A DNA stretch of 64,000 bases, from NCBI RefSeq assembly GCF_014851585.1, contig NZ_JACVAB010000002.1, forward strand, positions 1,033,551-1,097,550, given 5' to 3'. The notes under the pieces were generated by a model. It made no database searches. It was not told the DNA's origin and saw nothing but the letters and a program-made list of their open reading frames with translations. The position numbers were made by a program, and so were the translations under genes. The stretch is from Agrobacterium sp. AGB01 (GTDB lineage Bacteria > Pseudomonadota > Alphaproteobacteria > Rhizobiales > Rhizobiaceae). Of this stretch, positions 17,926-28,184 are shown piece by piece (position 1 is the first letter of the stretch; the number at the start of each line of letters is the position of its first letter).

Positions 17926-19065
17926 GTGATCGTTAAGGCATTCCTTCGCTGGTCTGAGACGGCAAAAGTTGCAGATAGAGCTAGTGCAGCCAATGCTCTT
18001 GGTCGCGCCTATCTCGTCGAAGGCATGAACAAGGAGCAGCATGAGGCCGCCTATATGGCGTTGACCTATCTGCTGGATGATCCGTCGCCACGCGTGCGTC
18101 TTTCGCTTGCGGAAGCCATTTGTGATTCCCCCGTTGCGCCACGCGCCATTGTTGTTGCGCTGGCCGAAGACCAGCCGGAGATTTCCGGCACTGTCATCAT
18201 GCGCTCGCCGGTTCTGCGCGACATGGATCTGGTTGATCTTGTCGGCCGTGGTGATGTGGCAACCCGTTCCTTTATCGCCGCACGTCCTTATCTGACCCGT
18301 GGCGTGTGTGCCGCGCTGGCGGAAGTCGCCGATCTCGGCGAACTGTTCATTCTGCTGGAAAACGAACTGATCGATATCTCGCGCATTTCGCTGCGCCGTA
18401 TTGTCGAGCGTTTTGGCGAACAGGCCGAAATTCGCAACCTACTTCTGGAGCGTGATGACCTGCCGGCTGATGCCCGCCATGCGCTGTTGAACCATGTCGG
18501 CAGTGCGCTTGCCTGTTCTGATTTGGTCAATGCCTTTGTCGACCGCTCGCGCATCGATTACGTCATTCGTGACGCCGGTGACACGGCAACCGTTGAAATT
18601 CTGGCTTCGGTGCCACAGGCCGATATGCCTGCCTTTGTCGACCATCTGCGCAAAAGCGGTGAGTTGAACCCGGCATTGCTGATTTATGCGCTATGTGCCG
18701 GTCGCCTGAGTTTCTTCAGTGAAGCCATGTCCAATCTGTCACAGCTGGATGAAAAGCGCGTACGCTCCATTCTGGCAACCGGTCGCGTGCCGGCAGTGCA
18801 GGTGCTGTTCCATTCTGCCGGGCTGTCAAAAGACATCTGCGCCGTGTTTGTGGATGCAACGCTGTTGTGGCGTGATGCGGCGCAGTCGATTTCCGGCGTG
18901 GCGCTGGAGGATATTTGCGGCAATCTGGTTGCTAAGTTCCGTGCGCGTCACGGGCTACCAGCGGTCGTCGATGAGCTTCTCGATATGCTGGAAAAGCTGC
19001 AGATGAACGAGCAGCGACAGAGAGCGCGCTCTTATGCCAGCGGCCTGATGATTGACGCTGCCTGA
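17926..19065 (+). CDS. DUF2336 domain protein
   Basis: This 379-residue protein is almost entirely helical, with HEAT-like phrases such as LTYLLDDPSPRVRLSLAEAI and LARLLPL-type helices, matching DUF2336 of Hyphomicrobiales. It is soluble, with no membrane segment. Such repeat scaffolds usually mediate protein contacts; no function is established for this family to my knowledge. The start is a GTG at 17926. It converges with the short gene at 19100, 34 bp away. Confidence 0.8.
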   Translation: MIVKAFLRWSETAKVADRASAANALGRAYLVEGMNKEQHEAAYMALTYLLDDPSPRVRLSLAEAICDSPVAPRAIVVALAEDQPEISGTVIMRSPVLRDMDLVDLVGRGDVATRSFIAARPYLTRGVCAALAEVADLGELFILLENELIDISRISLRRIVERFGEQAEIRNLLLERDDLPADARHALLNHVGSALACSDLVNAFVDRSRIDYVIRDAGDTATVEILASVPQADMPAFVDHLRKSGELNPALLIYALCAGRLSFFSEAMSNLSQLDEKRVRSILATGRVPAVQVLFHSAGLSKDICAVFVDATLLWRDAAQSISGVALEDICGNLVAKFRARHGLPAVVDELLDMLEKLQMNEQRQRARSYASGLMIDAA

Positions 19066-19099
19066 TCCGGCCTTCTGATCCTCGTTTTGGTGAAATGCC

Positions 19100-19519
19100 T
19101 TATTTGGTAAAGCGTTTCGCCATCCAGGAATAACTGTCCTCGACAATTCTCACCGGTTTGACAAACAGGTTTTTGACGCCTTCCGTTGATGGAAGAATAC
19201 GTCTGACGCGGGTAATGGCCTGTGCAGTCAGTGACTGTTCGTGTTCAGCCGTCATCGGCGCCTGTCCGTCAGCCTCGACATGCGCTTCTGCCGCATTTGG
19301 CTCGGTTGTCGGTGCGCTGGCTGTCTGGGCATCCGGTGTCTGGCACACGGCAACGACAACCGGGTAGGGCGCATTGGCGTAATTGCCCAGTTCCTTTTCG
19401 GAAGCGGCATCACACAGCTCGATACTGGTCCATTGCTGCTGCAAGGTCGCCACGTGATGGCAATCGACGGCGCTGTCGTCGCAGCCAAGAATGGTCATGA
19501 GGACAAAGGCTGTTTTCAT
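19100..19519 (-). CDS. Conserved hypothetical protein, 139 aa
   Basis: The protein opens MKTAFVLMTILGCDDSAVDC, looking like a short signal-like segment. Cysteines occur at CDDSAVDC, IELC and VVAVC. A long alanine/glutamate/threonine-rich linker follows, then a basic end. I recall similar short proteins in Brucella and Rhizobium, all uncharacterised. The ATG at 19519 is preferred to one 60 bp upstream because the conserved segment begins there. Possibly periplasmic with disulfides. Confidence 0.6.
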   Translation of the reverse strand: MKTAFVLMTILGCDDSAVDCHHVATLQQQWTSIELCDAASEKELGNYANAPYPVVVAVCQTPDAQTASAPTTEPNAAEAHVEADGQAPMTAEHEQSLTAQAITRVRRILPSTEGVKNLFVKPVRIVEDSYSWMAKRFTK

Positions 19520-19638
19520 ATCTCTGGCTGCCTTGAAGGGTAAAATCGCACCGTAGAAACTGTGTTTTGGGAATTGCACGCCAATTGCAGTTACAATAGG
19601 GCAGATGAATTCTCACAAAACAGACGTGGCATAATTTT

Positions 19639-20094
19639 ATGACGATCTCAATTCAGCTGGAACAAGCCGATCAGCCAGATATCATCACACTGCTGGAAAT
19701 GTCGGATGCCTATATGGCGTCGCTCTATCCCGCGGAAAGCAATCACCTGCTTGATGTTACCACCTTGATGAAGCCGGAGGTTTCATTTCTGGTGGCGCGC
19801 AAGGACGAGCAGATTGTCGGCTGTTGTGCGCTGGTGTCGCAGGGTGACGGTTTTGCCGAGATCAAACGGATGTTTGTCGATCCGAACGCACGCGGCCTGA
19901 AAATCGGGCAGAAGCTGATGGACGCTATTGAAACGCTCGGTCGCGATCTTGGCCTGCGGGCCATTCGTCTGGAAACCGGCATCAGCCAGCCAGAAGCGAT
20001 TGGTCTTTACCGCAAGGCGGGTTTCGAGGATGTGCCGGCCTTTGCGCCTTACCAGCCTGATCCGCTCAGCCTTTTTATGCAAAAGACCCTCTGA
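19639..20094 (+). CDS. GNAT family N-acetyltransferase
   Basis: A 151-residue single-domain acetyltransferase. Motif A is EIKRMFVDPNARGLKIGQKLMDAIE, with the acetyl-CoA pyrophosphate loop seen here as ARGLKIG. LRLETG-type motif B follows, with GLYRKAGFEDVPAF near the end. It transfers acetyl from acetyl-CoA to an amine; the acceptor is unknown. It resembles YncA/PhnO-like small GNATs. A perfect bidirectional terminator follows. Confidence 0.88.
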   Translation: MTISIQLEQADQPDIITLLEMSDAYMASLYPAESNHLLDVTTLMKPEVSFLVARKDEQIVGCCALVSQGDGFAEIKRMFVDPNARGLKIGQKLMDAIETLGRDLGLRAIRLETGISQPEAIGLYRKAGFEDVPAFAPYQPDPLSLFMQKTL

Positions 20095-20099
20095 ATGAC

Positions 20100-20130
20100 A
20101 AAACCCGCTAAACCAGGTTTAGCGGGTTTT
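20100..20130. terminator. Bidirectional terminator
   Basis: AAACCCGCTAAACC (20101-20114) and GGTTTAGCGGGTTT (20116-20129) are exact inverted repeats, with A and T runs on the two sides, between convergent genes. Confidence 0.85.
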
Positions 20131-20142
20131 CTTTTGGGTCGT

Positions 20143-21348
20143 TTAAGAGGCCGCTTTTCTGAGTGGCGGCGGTGGTGCCTGCGTGCCGTCAGCCGATGCG
20201 GATATGTCCACGGTCTCTGCCGGGGTGGATGACAGTTCCACCTCACGCACCCATTCACGCCAAATGGCAACCAGAAGCGCCATCAGCACCGGACCGATGA
20301 ACAGGCCGAGGAAACCCATGGTTTTCACGCCGCCAACCAGGCCGAAGAAGGTTGGCAGAAATGGCAGCTTGATCGGGCCACCGACCAGACGCGGACGAAT
20401 GGTCTTGTCAACAATGAACAGTTCCACCGAACCCCAGACGAACAGGCCAACACCGGCTGCGACCGAACCGCTGGCCACCAGATAGATCGACACCAGCGTA
20501 AAGGACAGCGGTGCGCCACCGGGAATAAGCGCCATGACGCCGGTCAGCACACCGAGCGTGACAGGCGAGGGTACACCGGCAATCCAGTAGGCGATGCCGA
20601 GAATGATACCTTCACCAATCGCGATCAGCGTCATGCCTGTGACGGTCGAGCTGATGGTGGCCGGTACAACGCGCGAAATCCGCTCCCAGCGGGTTGGCAG
20701 AATACGCTCGCCGAGCAGGTCCACCTGTTTGGAGAAGGAAGCGCCATTGCGATAGACGAAGAACAGCGCAATCAGCAGAAACAGCAGCGTCAGGATAAGG
20801 TGGAAGGCGCCGTTACCGGCAGCCAGAACGGCGCGGTAGATGTTGCCGATGTTTGCGCCACTGACCAGTTGAATGACCTCACCAATCGCACCTGGCGTGC
20901 CGATATATTTTGTCCATTGTTCTGTCAGCCATACGCCAACACCCGGCATACCGGAAATCCATTCCGGTACCGGTGCACCATACCGGTTTGCCTCAACCGC
21001 CCAGCCAAACCATTCGCGAATTTCACTGGCCGTATAGGACGCGGCAATGACGATTGGCACAATCAGGAAGGTGATGATGAGAATGATGGCGATGGTGGCG
21101 CCAACGGTCGTGTTGCCACCGACATTCTTCAGCAGCTTTCTGTACAGCGGCCAGCTTGCAAAGCCGATAACCAATGCGGCCAGCACCGGCACTAAAAAGC
21201 CGTGAAAGAAGTAGATACCGGCAGCGACGATCAGAATTAGAAGCCAGCGAGCAGCGGATATGGAAGGTATGAGCGCCATACGGGACGGCGTGACAGGGCC
21301 GAGCCATTTCTGCTCGCTCTGTGGTCTATGGGTGTCTGCGCTGCTCAC
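20143..21348 (-). CDS. AI-2E family transporter (PerM/TqsA-like permease)
   Basis: A 401-residue membrane protein with about eight hydrophobic segments in the family pattern: two near the N-terminus, a pair around 70-105, and four toward the end including LGVLTGVMALIPGGAPLSF and FFGLVGGVKTMGFLGLFIGPVL. Members export quorum-signal AI-2 or ions in some bacteria; the substrate here is unknown. The C-terminal tail is proline rich and cytoplasmic. It is divergent from the ABC exporter gene across 232 bp. Confidence 0.85.
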   Translation of the reverse strand: MSSADTHRPQSEQKWLGPVTPSRMALIPSISAARWLLILIVAAGIYFFHGFLVPVLAALVIGFASWPLYRKLLKNVGGNTTVGATIAIILIITFLIVPIVIAASYTASEIREWFGWAVEANRYGAPVPEWISGMPGVGVWLTEQWTKYIGTPGAIGEVIQLVSGANIGNIYRAVLAAGNGAFHLILTLLFLLIALFFVYRNGASFSKQVDLLGERILPTRWERISRVVPATISSTVTGMTLIAIGEGIILGIAYWIAGVPSPVTLGVLTGVMALIPGGAPLSFTLVSIYLVASGSVAAGVGLFVWGSVELFIVDKTIRPRLVGGPIKLPFLPTFFGLVGGVKTMGFLGLFIGPVLMALLVAIWREWVREVELSSTPAETVDISASADGTQAPPPPLRKAAS

Positions 21349-21580
21349 AACGAATGTCTCTTTCGCATTTCGAAATGTTTCCCTTCAGTGTCACACGGCG
21401 ACGTTGTTTTGTGCAAACCTTAAAGGGTCATTCCATCGTTTTTATTGTCCTCACTTAATATAGTGAAGGATTTTGGTAAAAATAACGCAACACCCTTGGC
21501 TCAAATATATAAATATGACAATTACCCATCACTTTTCGCATGCTGCGATGTGATTGCAGCGACTACCGGAAGTAGATGAG

Positions 21581-23305
21581 ATGCTAAAGCGGTTCTTTTC
21601 CTATTATCGCCCTTACCGGGGTTTGTTCATAATCGACTTTTCCTGCGCCGTGCTGTCTGGCGTGCTGGAACTCGGCTTTCCCATGGCCGTCAAAGCGTTC
21701 GTGGATATTCTTTTGCCGCAGGGTGACTGGCCGGTCATTTTGCTGGCGTCGATCGGATTGCTGGCGGTTTACGTGGTCAATACGGGCCTGATGGCCATTG
21801 TCACTTATTGGGGACATATGCTCGGCATCAATATCGAAACCGATATGCGCCGGCTGGCCTTTGACCATTTGCAGAAACTGTCCTTCCGCTTTTTCGACAA
21901 TCAGAAGACCGGCCATCTTGTAGGCCGCCTGACCAAAGATCTGGAAGAGATTGGCGAAGTGGCCCATCACGGCCCTGAAGACCTGTTCATTGCCATCATG
22001 ACCTTTATCGGCGCATTGTTGCTGATGATGTCGGTCAATGTGCATCTGGCGCTGATTACTGCCGCTGTGGTGCCCGTGACCGCCTGGGTGACCAGCCGTT
22101 ACGGTGGGCGCATGACGCAGAACTTCCGCGCACTTTACGGCCGGGTAGGCGACTTCAATGCGCGTATTGAGGAAAATGTCGGCGGCATGCGCGTTGTGCA
22201 GGCTTTTGCCAATGAGGACCACGAGCGCAAGCTGTTTGAGACCGACAACCAGAACTACCGCACCACCAAGCTGAATGCTTACCGCATCATGGCGGCCAGC
22301 ACGTCGCTGAGCTACATGAGCATGCGTCTGACGCAGATGATCGTCATGATTGCCGGCGCCTGGTTCGTGCTGAAGGGCGACCTGACCAATGGTGGTTTCG
22401 TTGGCTTCCTGTTGCTGGTTGGCGTGTTCTTCCGTCCGGTTGAAAAGATCAACTCGGTGATTGAAACCTATCCCAAGGGTATTGCCGGTTTCCGTCGCTT
22501 CCTGGAGTTGATGGAAACAGCACCGGATATTGAAGATGCACCCGACGCCATTGATGCACCGGCCCTGCGTGGCAATATTTCCTACAGCAATGTCGGTTTC
22601 AGCTACAGCGACAAGCGCGACATTCTTCGCGGCATCAATCTTGACATCAAGGCCGGGGAAACGGTTGCTTTTGTTGGCCCCTCCGGTGCCGGTAAAACAA
22701 CGCTTTGCTCGCTGCTGCCGCGTTTTTATGACGTGACGTCAGGTTCGATCTCGATCGATGGCATCGACATCAGAAAGATGAAGCTGTCGTCGCTGCGCAG
22801 CCAGATCGGTATCGTGCAGCAGGATGTGTTCCTGTTTGGCGGTACGGTGCGTGAAAACATCGCTTACGGACGCCTTGGAGCGACCGAGGCCGAGATCAAG
22901 AGTGCGGCGGCGCGCGCCAAGCTCGACACCGTCATTGCCGCCATGCCGAACGGGCTGGATACGGTGATTGGTGAGCGCGGTGTGAAACTGTCCGGCGGTC
23001 AGAAGCAGCGTCTGGCGATTGCCCGCATGTTCCTGAAAAACCCGTCCATTCTTATTCTGGACGAAGCGACATCGGCGCTCGATACGGAAACTGAACGGGC
23101 CATCCAGCAATCGCTGGCCGAGCTTTCCAAGGGCCGCACGACACTGGTTATCGCCCACCGCCTGGCAACCATCCGTGATGCCTCGCGCATCGTGGTGGTG
23201 GATGAAACCGGCATTGCCGAAACTGGCAACCACGAACAGCTGATCGAGGCAAAAGGCCCTTACAGCCGTTTGCATGCGGCACAGTTCGGTCTGGCTGGCG
23301 CTTAA
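21581..23305 (+). CDS. ABC exporter, fused membrane and ATPase domains (MsbA-like)
   Basis: A 574-residue half transporter. The six-helix type I exporter domain spans about 1-310, and the nucleotide-binding domain has Walker A GPSGAGKTT (near 365), signature LSGGQKQR (near 469) and Walker B ILILDEATS (near 490). It would homodimerise to export a lipid, drug or peptide. No dedicated substrate gene sits beside it. The ATG at 21581 with CGGAAG upstream gives the usual family start. A terminator follows the gene. Confidence 0.9.
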   Translation: MLKRFFSYYRPYRGLFIIDFSCAVLSGVLELGFPMAVKAFVDILLPQGDWPVILLASIGLLAVYVVNTGLMAIVTYWGHMLGINIETDMRRLAFDHLQKLSFRFFDNQKTGHLVGRLTKDLEEIGEVAHHGPEDLFIAIMTFIGALLLMMSVNVHLALITAAVVPVTAWVTSRYGGRMTQNFRALYGRVGDFNARIEENVGGMRVVQAFANEDHERKLFETDNQNYRTTKLNAYRIMAASTSLSYMSMRLTQMIVMIAGAWFVLKGDLTNGGFVGFLLLVGVFFRPVEKINSVIETYPKGIAGFRRFLELMETAPDIEDAPDAIDAPALRGNISYSNVGFSYSDKRDILRGINLDIKAGETVAFVGPSGAGKTTLCSLLPRFYDVTSGSISIDGIDIRKMKLSSLRSQIGIVQQDVFLFGGTVRENIAYGRLGATEAEIKSAAARAKLDTVIAAMPNGLDTVIGERGVKLSGGQKQRLAIARMFLKNPSILILDEATSALDTETERAIQQSLAELSKGRTTLVIAHRLATIRDASRIVVVDETGIAETGNHEQLIEAKGPYSRLHAAQFGLAGA

Positions 23306-23336
23306 AGTCGTGACGATGACACTGCGTTAATGACAA

Positions 23337-23366
23337 AAGCCCGGTAGTTTTATCGGGCTTTTTTCT
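23337..23366 (+). terminator. Terminator of the ABC exporter gene
   Basis: AGCCCGGT pairs with ATCGGGCT (one G-U pair) and is followed by six T. Confidence 0.8.
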
Positions 23367-23577
23367 GCTGTTTATTACGGTTATGGGTTCGGCCGCAACA
23401 TGGCGCGCGGAGTGTGAGGAGCTTAAAAGAGCTTTGACAACGGTGTTAAGTCAAAAGGTTTCCTCCGTCTGCGCAGACGCGCTCCACTGGACTACTGACA
23501 TCCCTCGGGCAAGCCAAAGGATAGGGGTGAGGGGCGTGTGTGGCTGCGTCTTGCCATCATAACGTCTCGTCTTCACG

Positions 23578-23673
23578 TCATCCTAGGGCTTGTCCCTAAT
23601 ATCTAATCACATCTCGTCAAACGAAACTGACATGGCTGGCGTGGTTAGATCCTCGCCACAAGGGCGAGGATGA
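23578..23673. repeat. Dispersed palindromic repeat R1, copy 2
   Basis: The left hairpin is degenerate in its 3' half (TCCTAGG-GCTTGTC-CCTAATA). The right hairpin is TCCTCGCC/GGCGAGGA. The interior ATCTCGTCAAACGAAA and GGCGTGGTTAGAT are shared with the copy at 30905. Confidence 0.8.
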
Positions 23674-23767
23674 CGCCGAGGAGATGGTTGTGTAAAGAAC
23701 AAAGCTTCACCCCATCCTCATGAGCATCGGATCTGACGCGGAGATTGCCCCAACCGGTCCTGACGCT

Positions 23768-23796
23768 TCCTGCTCGGGCTTGACCCGAGGACAGGA
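23768..23796. repeat. Short R1-like hairpin
   Basis: TCCTG, TCGGG, a CTTGA loop, CCCGA and CAGGA form a nearly perfect stem. The loop resembles but does not equal the R1 loop. Confidence 0.5.
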
Positions 23797-23934
23797 AAGA
23801 GGGAGCCTTGAAGCTAGCACTCGCGCAAGCACGGGAATACGCCCCCGAAAAAAAAAGGGAGCGGCGGAGTGTTTTTACAGAGATAAGCCGAGAGAGTGGT
23901 AACCCCGAAGCGTTGGCGCTTCGGGGCATATGAC

Positions 23935-26016
23935 TTAGATGTCGAGGTTTTCGGCGAAAGCGGCGCGTTCCTGAATGAAGCGGAAGCGGGCGTCAGCCTT
24001 GGTTCCCATCAGGTTATCTACGGCCTCCCTGGTTCCTTCGAAGTCGACGTCATCGATGACGACGCGCAGCAGGGTACGCTTGGAAGGATCCATGGTGGTT
24101 TCCTTCAGCTGCGCGGGCAGCATTTCACCAAGACCTTTAAAGCGGCTGATTTCCACTTTGCCACGGCCCTTGAACTCTGTTTCCATCAGTTCGGTACGGT
24201 GGGCATCATCACGCGCATAGGCCGATTTTGAGCCCTGCGTGATTTTGTAAAGCGGTGGCACAGCGAGATACAGGTGGTTGCCACGGATCAGTTCCGGCAT
24301 TTCCTGATAGAAGAATGTAATCAGCAGCGATGCGATATGCGCACCGTCAACGTCAGCATCGGTCATGATGACGATACGTTCGTAACGCAGGTCTTCATCA
24401 CGATATTTGGTGCGCGTGCCGCAGCCGAGTGCCTGAATGAGATCGGCAATCTGCTGGTTGGCGGACAGCTTTTCACGGCTGGCGCTACCGACATTTAGGA
24501 TTTTACCACGCAGCGGCAAAATGGCCTGATTGGCGCGGTTACGGGCCTGCTTGGCGGAACCGCCAGCCGAATCACCTTCCACGATAAACAGTTCAGCGCC
24601 TTCGGCGGTGTTTTGCGAGCAGTCTGCCAGCTTGCCCGGCAGGCGCAGCTTGCGCACGGCCGTCTTGCGGTTGACTTCCTTTTCCTTGCGACGACGCAGG
24701 CGCTCTTCCGCACGCTCGATCACCCAGTCGAGCAGTTTTGCTGCTTCGTTGGGGTTGCCAGCGAGATAATGGTCAAACGGGTCACGCAGGGCGTTTTCAA
24801 CGATACGCTGTGCTTCGACGGTTGCGAGCTTGTCTTTGGTCTGGCCGACAAATTCCGGTTCGCGAATGAACACCGACAACATGCCGACGGCCGAGATCAT
24901 CACGTCATCGGTGGTGATCTGCGCTGCACGCTTGTTCTGCGTCAGTTCGGCATAGGCTTTCAGACCCTTGGTCAGTGCAATACGAAGACCGGCTTCGTGT
25001 GTGCCGCCCTCAGGGGTCGGAATGGTGTTACAATAGGAATGAATCTGCGTATCGCCACCATACCAGGTGACCGCCCATTCCATGGCGCCGTGGCCGCCGG
25101 TCTTTTCCGTCTTGCCGGAGAAGATTTCGCGCGTAACGGTGAAGTCCTTGCCAAGCGTTGCCGAAAGATAATCCTTCAGACCGCCAGGGAAGTGGAAAAC
25201 AGCCTTTTCCGGGATCTCGCCACCGGCCTGTACAACGCCGGGATCGCAGCTCCACCGAATTTCCACGCCGCCGAAAAGATAGGCTTTCGAGCGGGCCATG
25301 CGGAATATGCGGGCCGGATCAAACCTGGCGTGATCACCAAAGATCTGCGGGTCGGGGTGAAACTTGACGCGTGTGCCGCGACGGTTGTGCACATCGCCCA
25401 GCTCTTCCAGCGGGCCCTGTGGCACACCGCGAGAAAAACGCTGGCGGTACAGTTTGCGGTTACGGGCAACTTCGACCTCAAGCAGGTCGGACAGTGCGTT
25501 CACAACGGAAACACCCACGCCGTGCAGACCGCCCGATGTTTCATAAGCCTTGCCGTCGAATTTACCACCGGCATGCAGCTTGGTCATGATGACTTCAAGC
25601 GTCGACTTGCCCGGCACCTGCGGGTGGTTTTCCACCGGGATACCACGGCCGTTATCGCTGACAGTCAAGTTGCCCTGCGTATCCAGATGCACTTCAATGA
25701 AGTTTGCATGTCCTGCAACCGCTTCGTCCATCGAGTTGTCGATGACTTCGGCAAAAAGGTGATGCAGCGCCTTTTCGTCGGTGCCGCCAATATACATGCC
25801 CGGACGCATACGGACCGGTTCAAGCCCTTCCAAAACACGGATCGACGACGCACCATAGTCATCGCCGGAGGACGTTGCCGGAGGTGCAACGGACACCGCT
25901 GTTGGCTTGCTGTTGGTGTTAGCAGCAGGTGCAGGCGTTTCATTGACTGTAGTGCCCGTATCGGATGGCTCTGTCACCACCGGGATACTTGAGAATAGAT
26001 CGTTACCGTTATCCAT
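23935..26016 (-). CDS. parE: DNA topoisomerase IV subunit B
   Basis: A 693-residue type II topoisomerase ATPase subunit that works with ParC to decatenate chromosomes. GHKL motifs: EVIDNSMDEAVAGH, DNGRGIPV and GGLHGVGVSVVNAL. TOPRIM motifs: IVEGDSAGGSAKQARNR and MTDADVDGAHI. The ARNRANQAILPLRGKILNV wording and absence of the longer GyrB insertion favour ParE over GyrB. About 50 N-terminal residues before GDDYGASSIRVLEGLEPV are proline/threonine/alanine rich and probably disordered. It is divergent from a secreted hydrolase gene. Confidence 0.92.
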   Translation of the reverse strand: MDNGNDLFSSIPVVTEPSDTGTTVNETPAPAANTNSKPTAVSVAPPATSSGDDYGASSIRVLEGLEPVRMRPGMYIGGTDEKALHHLFAEVIDNSMDEAVAGHANFIEVHLDTQGNLTVSDNGRGIPVENHPQVPGKSTLEVIMTKLHAGGKFDGKAYETSGGLHGVGVSVVNALSDLLEVEVARNRKLYRQRFSRGVPQGPLEELGDVHNRRGTRVKFHPDPQIFGDHARFDPARIFRMARSKAYLFGGVEIRWSCDPGVVQAGGEIPEKAVFHFPGGLKDYLSATLGKDFTVTREIFSGKTEKTGGHGAMEWAVTWYGGDTQIHSYCNTIPTPEGGTHEAGLRIALTKGLKAYAELTQNKRAAQITTDDVMISAVGMLSVFIREPEFVGQTKDKLATVEAQRIVENALRDPFDHYLAGNPNEAAKLLDWVIERAEERLRRRKEKEVNRKTAVRKLRLPGKLADCSQNTAEGAELFIVEGDSAGGSAKQARNRANQAILPLRGKILNVGSASREKLSANQQIADLIQALGCGTRTKYRDEDLRYERIVIMTDADVDGAHIASLLITFFYQEMPELIRGNHLYLAVPPLYKITQGSKSAYARDDAHRTELMETEFKGRGKVEISRFKGLGEMLPAQLKETTMDPSKRTLLRVVIDDVDFEGTREAVDNLMGTKADARFRFIQERAAFAENLDI

Positions 26017-26191
26017 GTTGCCTAATCGTTGTCGTGCGCCATCTTATGGCCATCCGAATCAGCGCGATTTTGCCACAAATGCCAATCGAGCGCGATTCCG
26101 CGCAATTTATCAGGGTTTTTCCGGATGAGGATTGCGCTGCCTTACCGTCAATGGCAAGGGAGTGGCTGTCAATCAAAATGGTTTTCGCTGC

Positions 26192-27073
26192 ATGTCCACA
26201 GTTCATTTCGCATTTTTCGTGTTTCTTGTCACGGTATTTGGGGCTTCAACCTCCTCGGCGCAAGGCTCTGATGGTCCGCTGAAACCCTATAAGGACAACC
26301 TGTTTTCGCGCCAAAGCGTGCTGGAACAGGCCGATAGCGGTCGTTACGAAACGATCGATTACCAGGAATTGCGCGACATCAACGAGCGCGATGAAATCCC
26401 CGAACGCCGCGTCAAGCGCAGCTATGTCACGCCGATTGCCCGCAAGGCGCAGGCGCTGGAAACGGTGAAGGCGGACGGCCGCACCATTGAGGTGGGACGC
26501 ACGGGGCAGGCGGCGGGACAGGCCTTTACGGTGATCTTCATTCATGGCCGGGGCGGTGACCGCAGGCTGGGCATGAATGATTACAGTTTTGGCGGCAACT
26601 TCAACCGGCTGAAGAACCTGGCGCTGGACAATGGCGGCACCTATTACGCACCCAGTGTCAAAAGCTTTGACGCGCAGGGCGTGGCCGATGTGGCGGCGCT
26701 GATTTCCCATGCGCGCCAGCAATCGGCGGGGCGTCCCGTCATTCTGGCCTGTGCATCGATGGGCAGCTTTATTTGTTACGGCATCAGCCGTGACGCGCAG
26801 GCGGTGGCCAATCTGCAGGGCATGGCACTGTTGGGTGGGGCGCCTGACCCGGAACTGCCGACCAGTGCTGCGGCCAAGGCAAAACTGCCGATCTGGTTTA
26901 CGCACGGCGCCAATGACAGTGTCTATAAATCCGGCGACCAGGTGTCGATCTACCGGCAATTGCTGAAGGCCGGACAACCGGTCCGTTTCACCATGTTCCA
27001 GACGGGTTCGCACGGAACACCGGTGCGCATGAGCGACTGGCGGGCAATTCTAAACTGGATTTTGGTGCAATAA
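26192..27073 (+). CDS. Secreted alpha/beta-hydrolase
   Basis: About 293 residues. A hydrophobic signal peptide (FAFFVFLVTVFGASTSSAQG) is followed by a polar stretch, then the alpha/beta-hydrolase core: FIHGRGGD oxyanion region, nucleophile in ACASMGS, aspartate in THGAND and histidine in GSHGTP. It could be a periplasmic esterase or phospholipase/carboxylesterase-like enzyme. No good ribosome site is seen before the ATG at 26192; an upstream in-frame TTG at 26132 or GTG could be used instead, so the start is uncertain. It is monocistronic and divergent from parE. Confidence 0.75.
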   Translation: MSTVHFAFFVFLVTVFGASTSSAQGSDGPLKPYKDNLFSRQSVLEQADSGRYETIDYQELRDINERDEIPERRVKRSYVTPIARKAQALETVKADGRTIEVGRTGQAAGQAFTVIFIHGRGGDRRLGMNDYSFGGNFNRLKNLALDNGGTYYAPSVKSFDAQGVADVAALISHARQQSAGRPVILACASMGSFICYGISRDAQAVANLQGMALLGGAPDPELPTSAAAKAKLPIWFTHGANDSVYKSGDQVSIYRQLLKAGQPVRFTMFQTGSHGTPVRMSDWRAILNWILVQ

Positions 27074-27310
27074 ATCGCCGCAGGGCGTTTTTGACATTAA
27101 TTTGAACGCGCCAGAGGCAATTTTAACCAATGTTTTGAACCAAATTCCTTATTTCCTGTACCAATTGTTTACCGATACAGCTAATGGGAGAGATGAGGGG
27201 GAGGCGGTACTGGATTTCATGCGCTTTACACCTCTGAATTGGTTCGTATGTGACGTTTGGTTGCCCTCTATTTTTGCTTGAGGGCGTACAAGAGCAGGAA
27301 TGGAAATCTC

Positions 27311-28081
27311 ATGACCCCTGATGTTCGCCCGCTTGTTGCGGGAAACTGGAAAATGAATGGAACTCGTTCTTCGCTGGATCAGATCAAAGCGATGGCGCAG
27401 GGCGTTAAAGGTCCGCTTTCTGAAAAAGTGGAAACACTGATTTGCCCTCCCTCTACGTTACTTTACGTTGCGACAGCTCTTTGCGACGACAGCCCGCTGC
27501 TGATTGGCGCGCAGGACTGCCATGAAAAGGAATCGGGTGCCCATACCGGCGATATCTCTGCCGAGATGATTGCTGATTGCTTTGGTACGCATGTCATCGT
27601 TGGCCATTCCGAGCGTCGCATCGACCACGCGGAAACCGACCATCTGGTCCGCGCCAAGGCACAAGCCGCCTATGCAGCCGAGCTGGTGGCCATTGTCTGC
27701 ATCGGTGAAACCGCCGATGAGCGCAAGGGCGGCCAGACGCTCGATATCTTGAAGCGCCAGCTGTCGGGCTCTGTTCCTGACGATGCCAATGCACAAAACA
27801 CGGTTATTGCCTATGAGCCTGTCTGGGCCATCGGTACCGGCCTGACGCCAACTGTGGATGATGTGCGTGATGCCCATGCCTTCATGCGCAACGAACTTGT
27901 GGCGCGCTTTGGTGACGAAGGAAAACGCGTTCGTATTCTCTATGGCGGTTCGGTAAAACCATCCAATGCATTGCAGCTGATGGGCGTTGAAAACGTCGAT
28001 GGCGCATTGATTGGTGGTGCAAGCTTGAAAGCCGATGACTTCCTCTCCATCTACGCTGCTTATGAGCAATTGACCGCCTGA
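27311..28081 (+). CDS. tpiA: Triosephosphate isomerase
   Basis: This 256-residue TIM barrel interconverts dihydroxyacetone phosphate and glyceraldehyde 3-phosphate. Lysine in GNWKMNG (K14), histidine in VIVGHSERR (near 97) and glutamate in [11 protein letters not shown] (near 168) are intact. GGAAA precedes the ATG at 27311. A leader hairpin (GCCCTC/GAGGGC around 27264-27287) lies just upstream. It heads the conserved tpiA-secG-pyrG run. Confidence 0.96.
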   Translation: MTPDVRPLVAGNWKMNGTRSSLDQIKAMAQGVKGPLSEKVETLICPPSTLLYVATALCDDSPLLIGAQDCHEKESGAHTGDISAEMIADCFGTHVIVGHSERRIDHAETDHLVRAKAQAAYAAELVAIVCIGETADERKGGQTLDILKRQLSGSVPDDANAQNTVIAYEPVWAIGTGLTPTVDDVRDAHAFMRNELVARFGDEGKRVRILYGGSVKPSNALQLMGVENVDGALIGGASLKADDFLSIYAAYEQLTA

Positions 28082-28184
28082 TGTTCTTTAACGTGTGTTG
28101 GGGGCTTGGAATACGCGCCTAGCTCATGTAAAGAGCGGCCAACATGTTTTTGACTGTGTCCGTTAAGGGCAAGACTGGATTACC

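Larger units (their letters stand above)
23367..23934. other. Gene-free convergent gap with repeats
   Basis: This 568-bp gap between the ABC exporter and parE stops holds one full R1 palindrome (23578-23673), a short R1-like hairpin (23768-23796) and a GC-rich stem just past parE (23903-23926). No convincing gene is seen. Confidence 0.6.

Noticed and set aside
23903..23926. GC-rich stem after parE considered as its terminator
   Set aside because: The 10-bp stem is perfect, but the minus-strand side lacks a T run, so intrinsic termination is doubtful.
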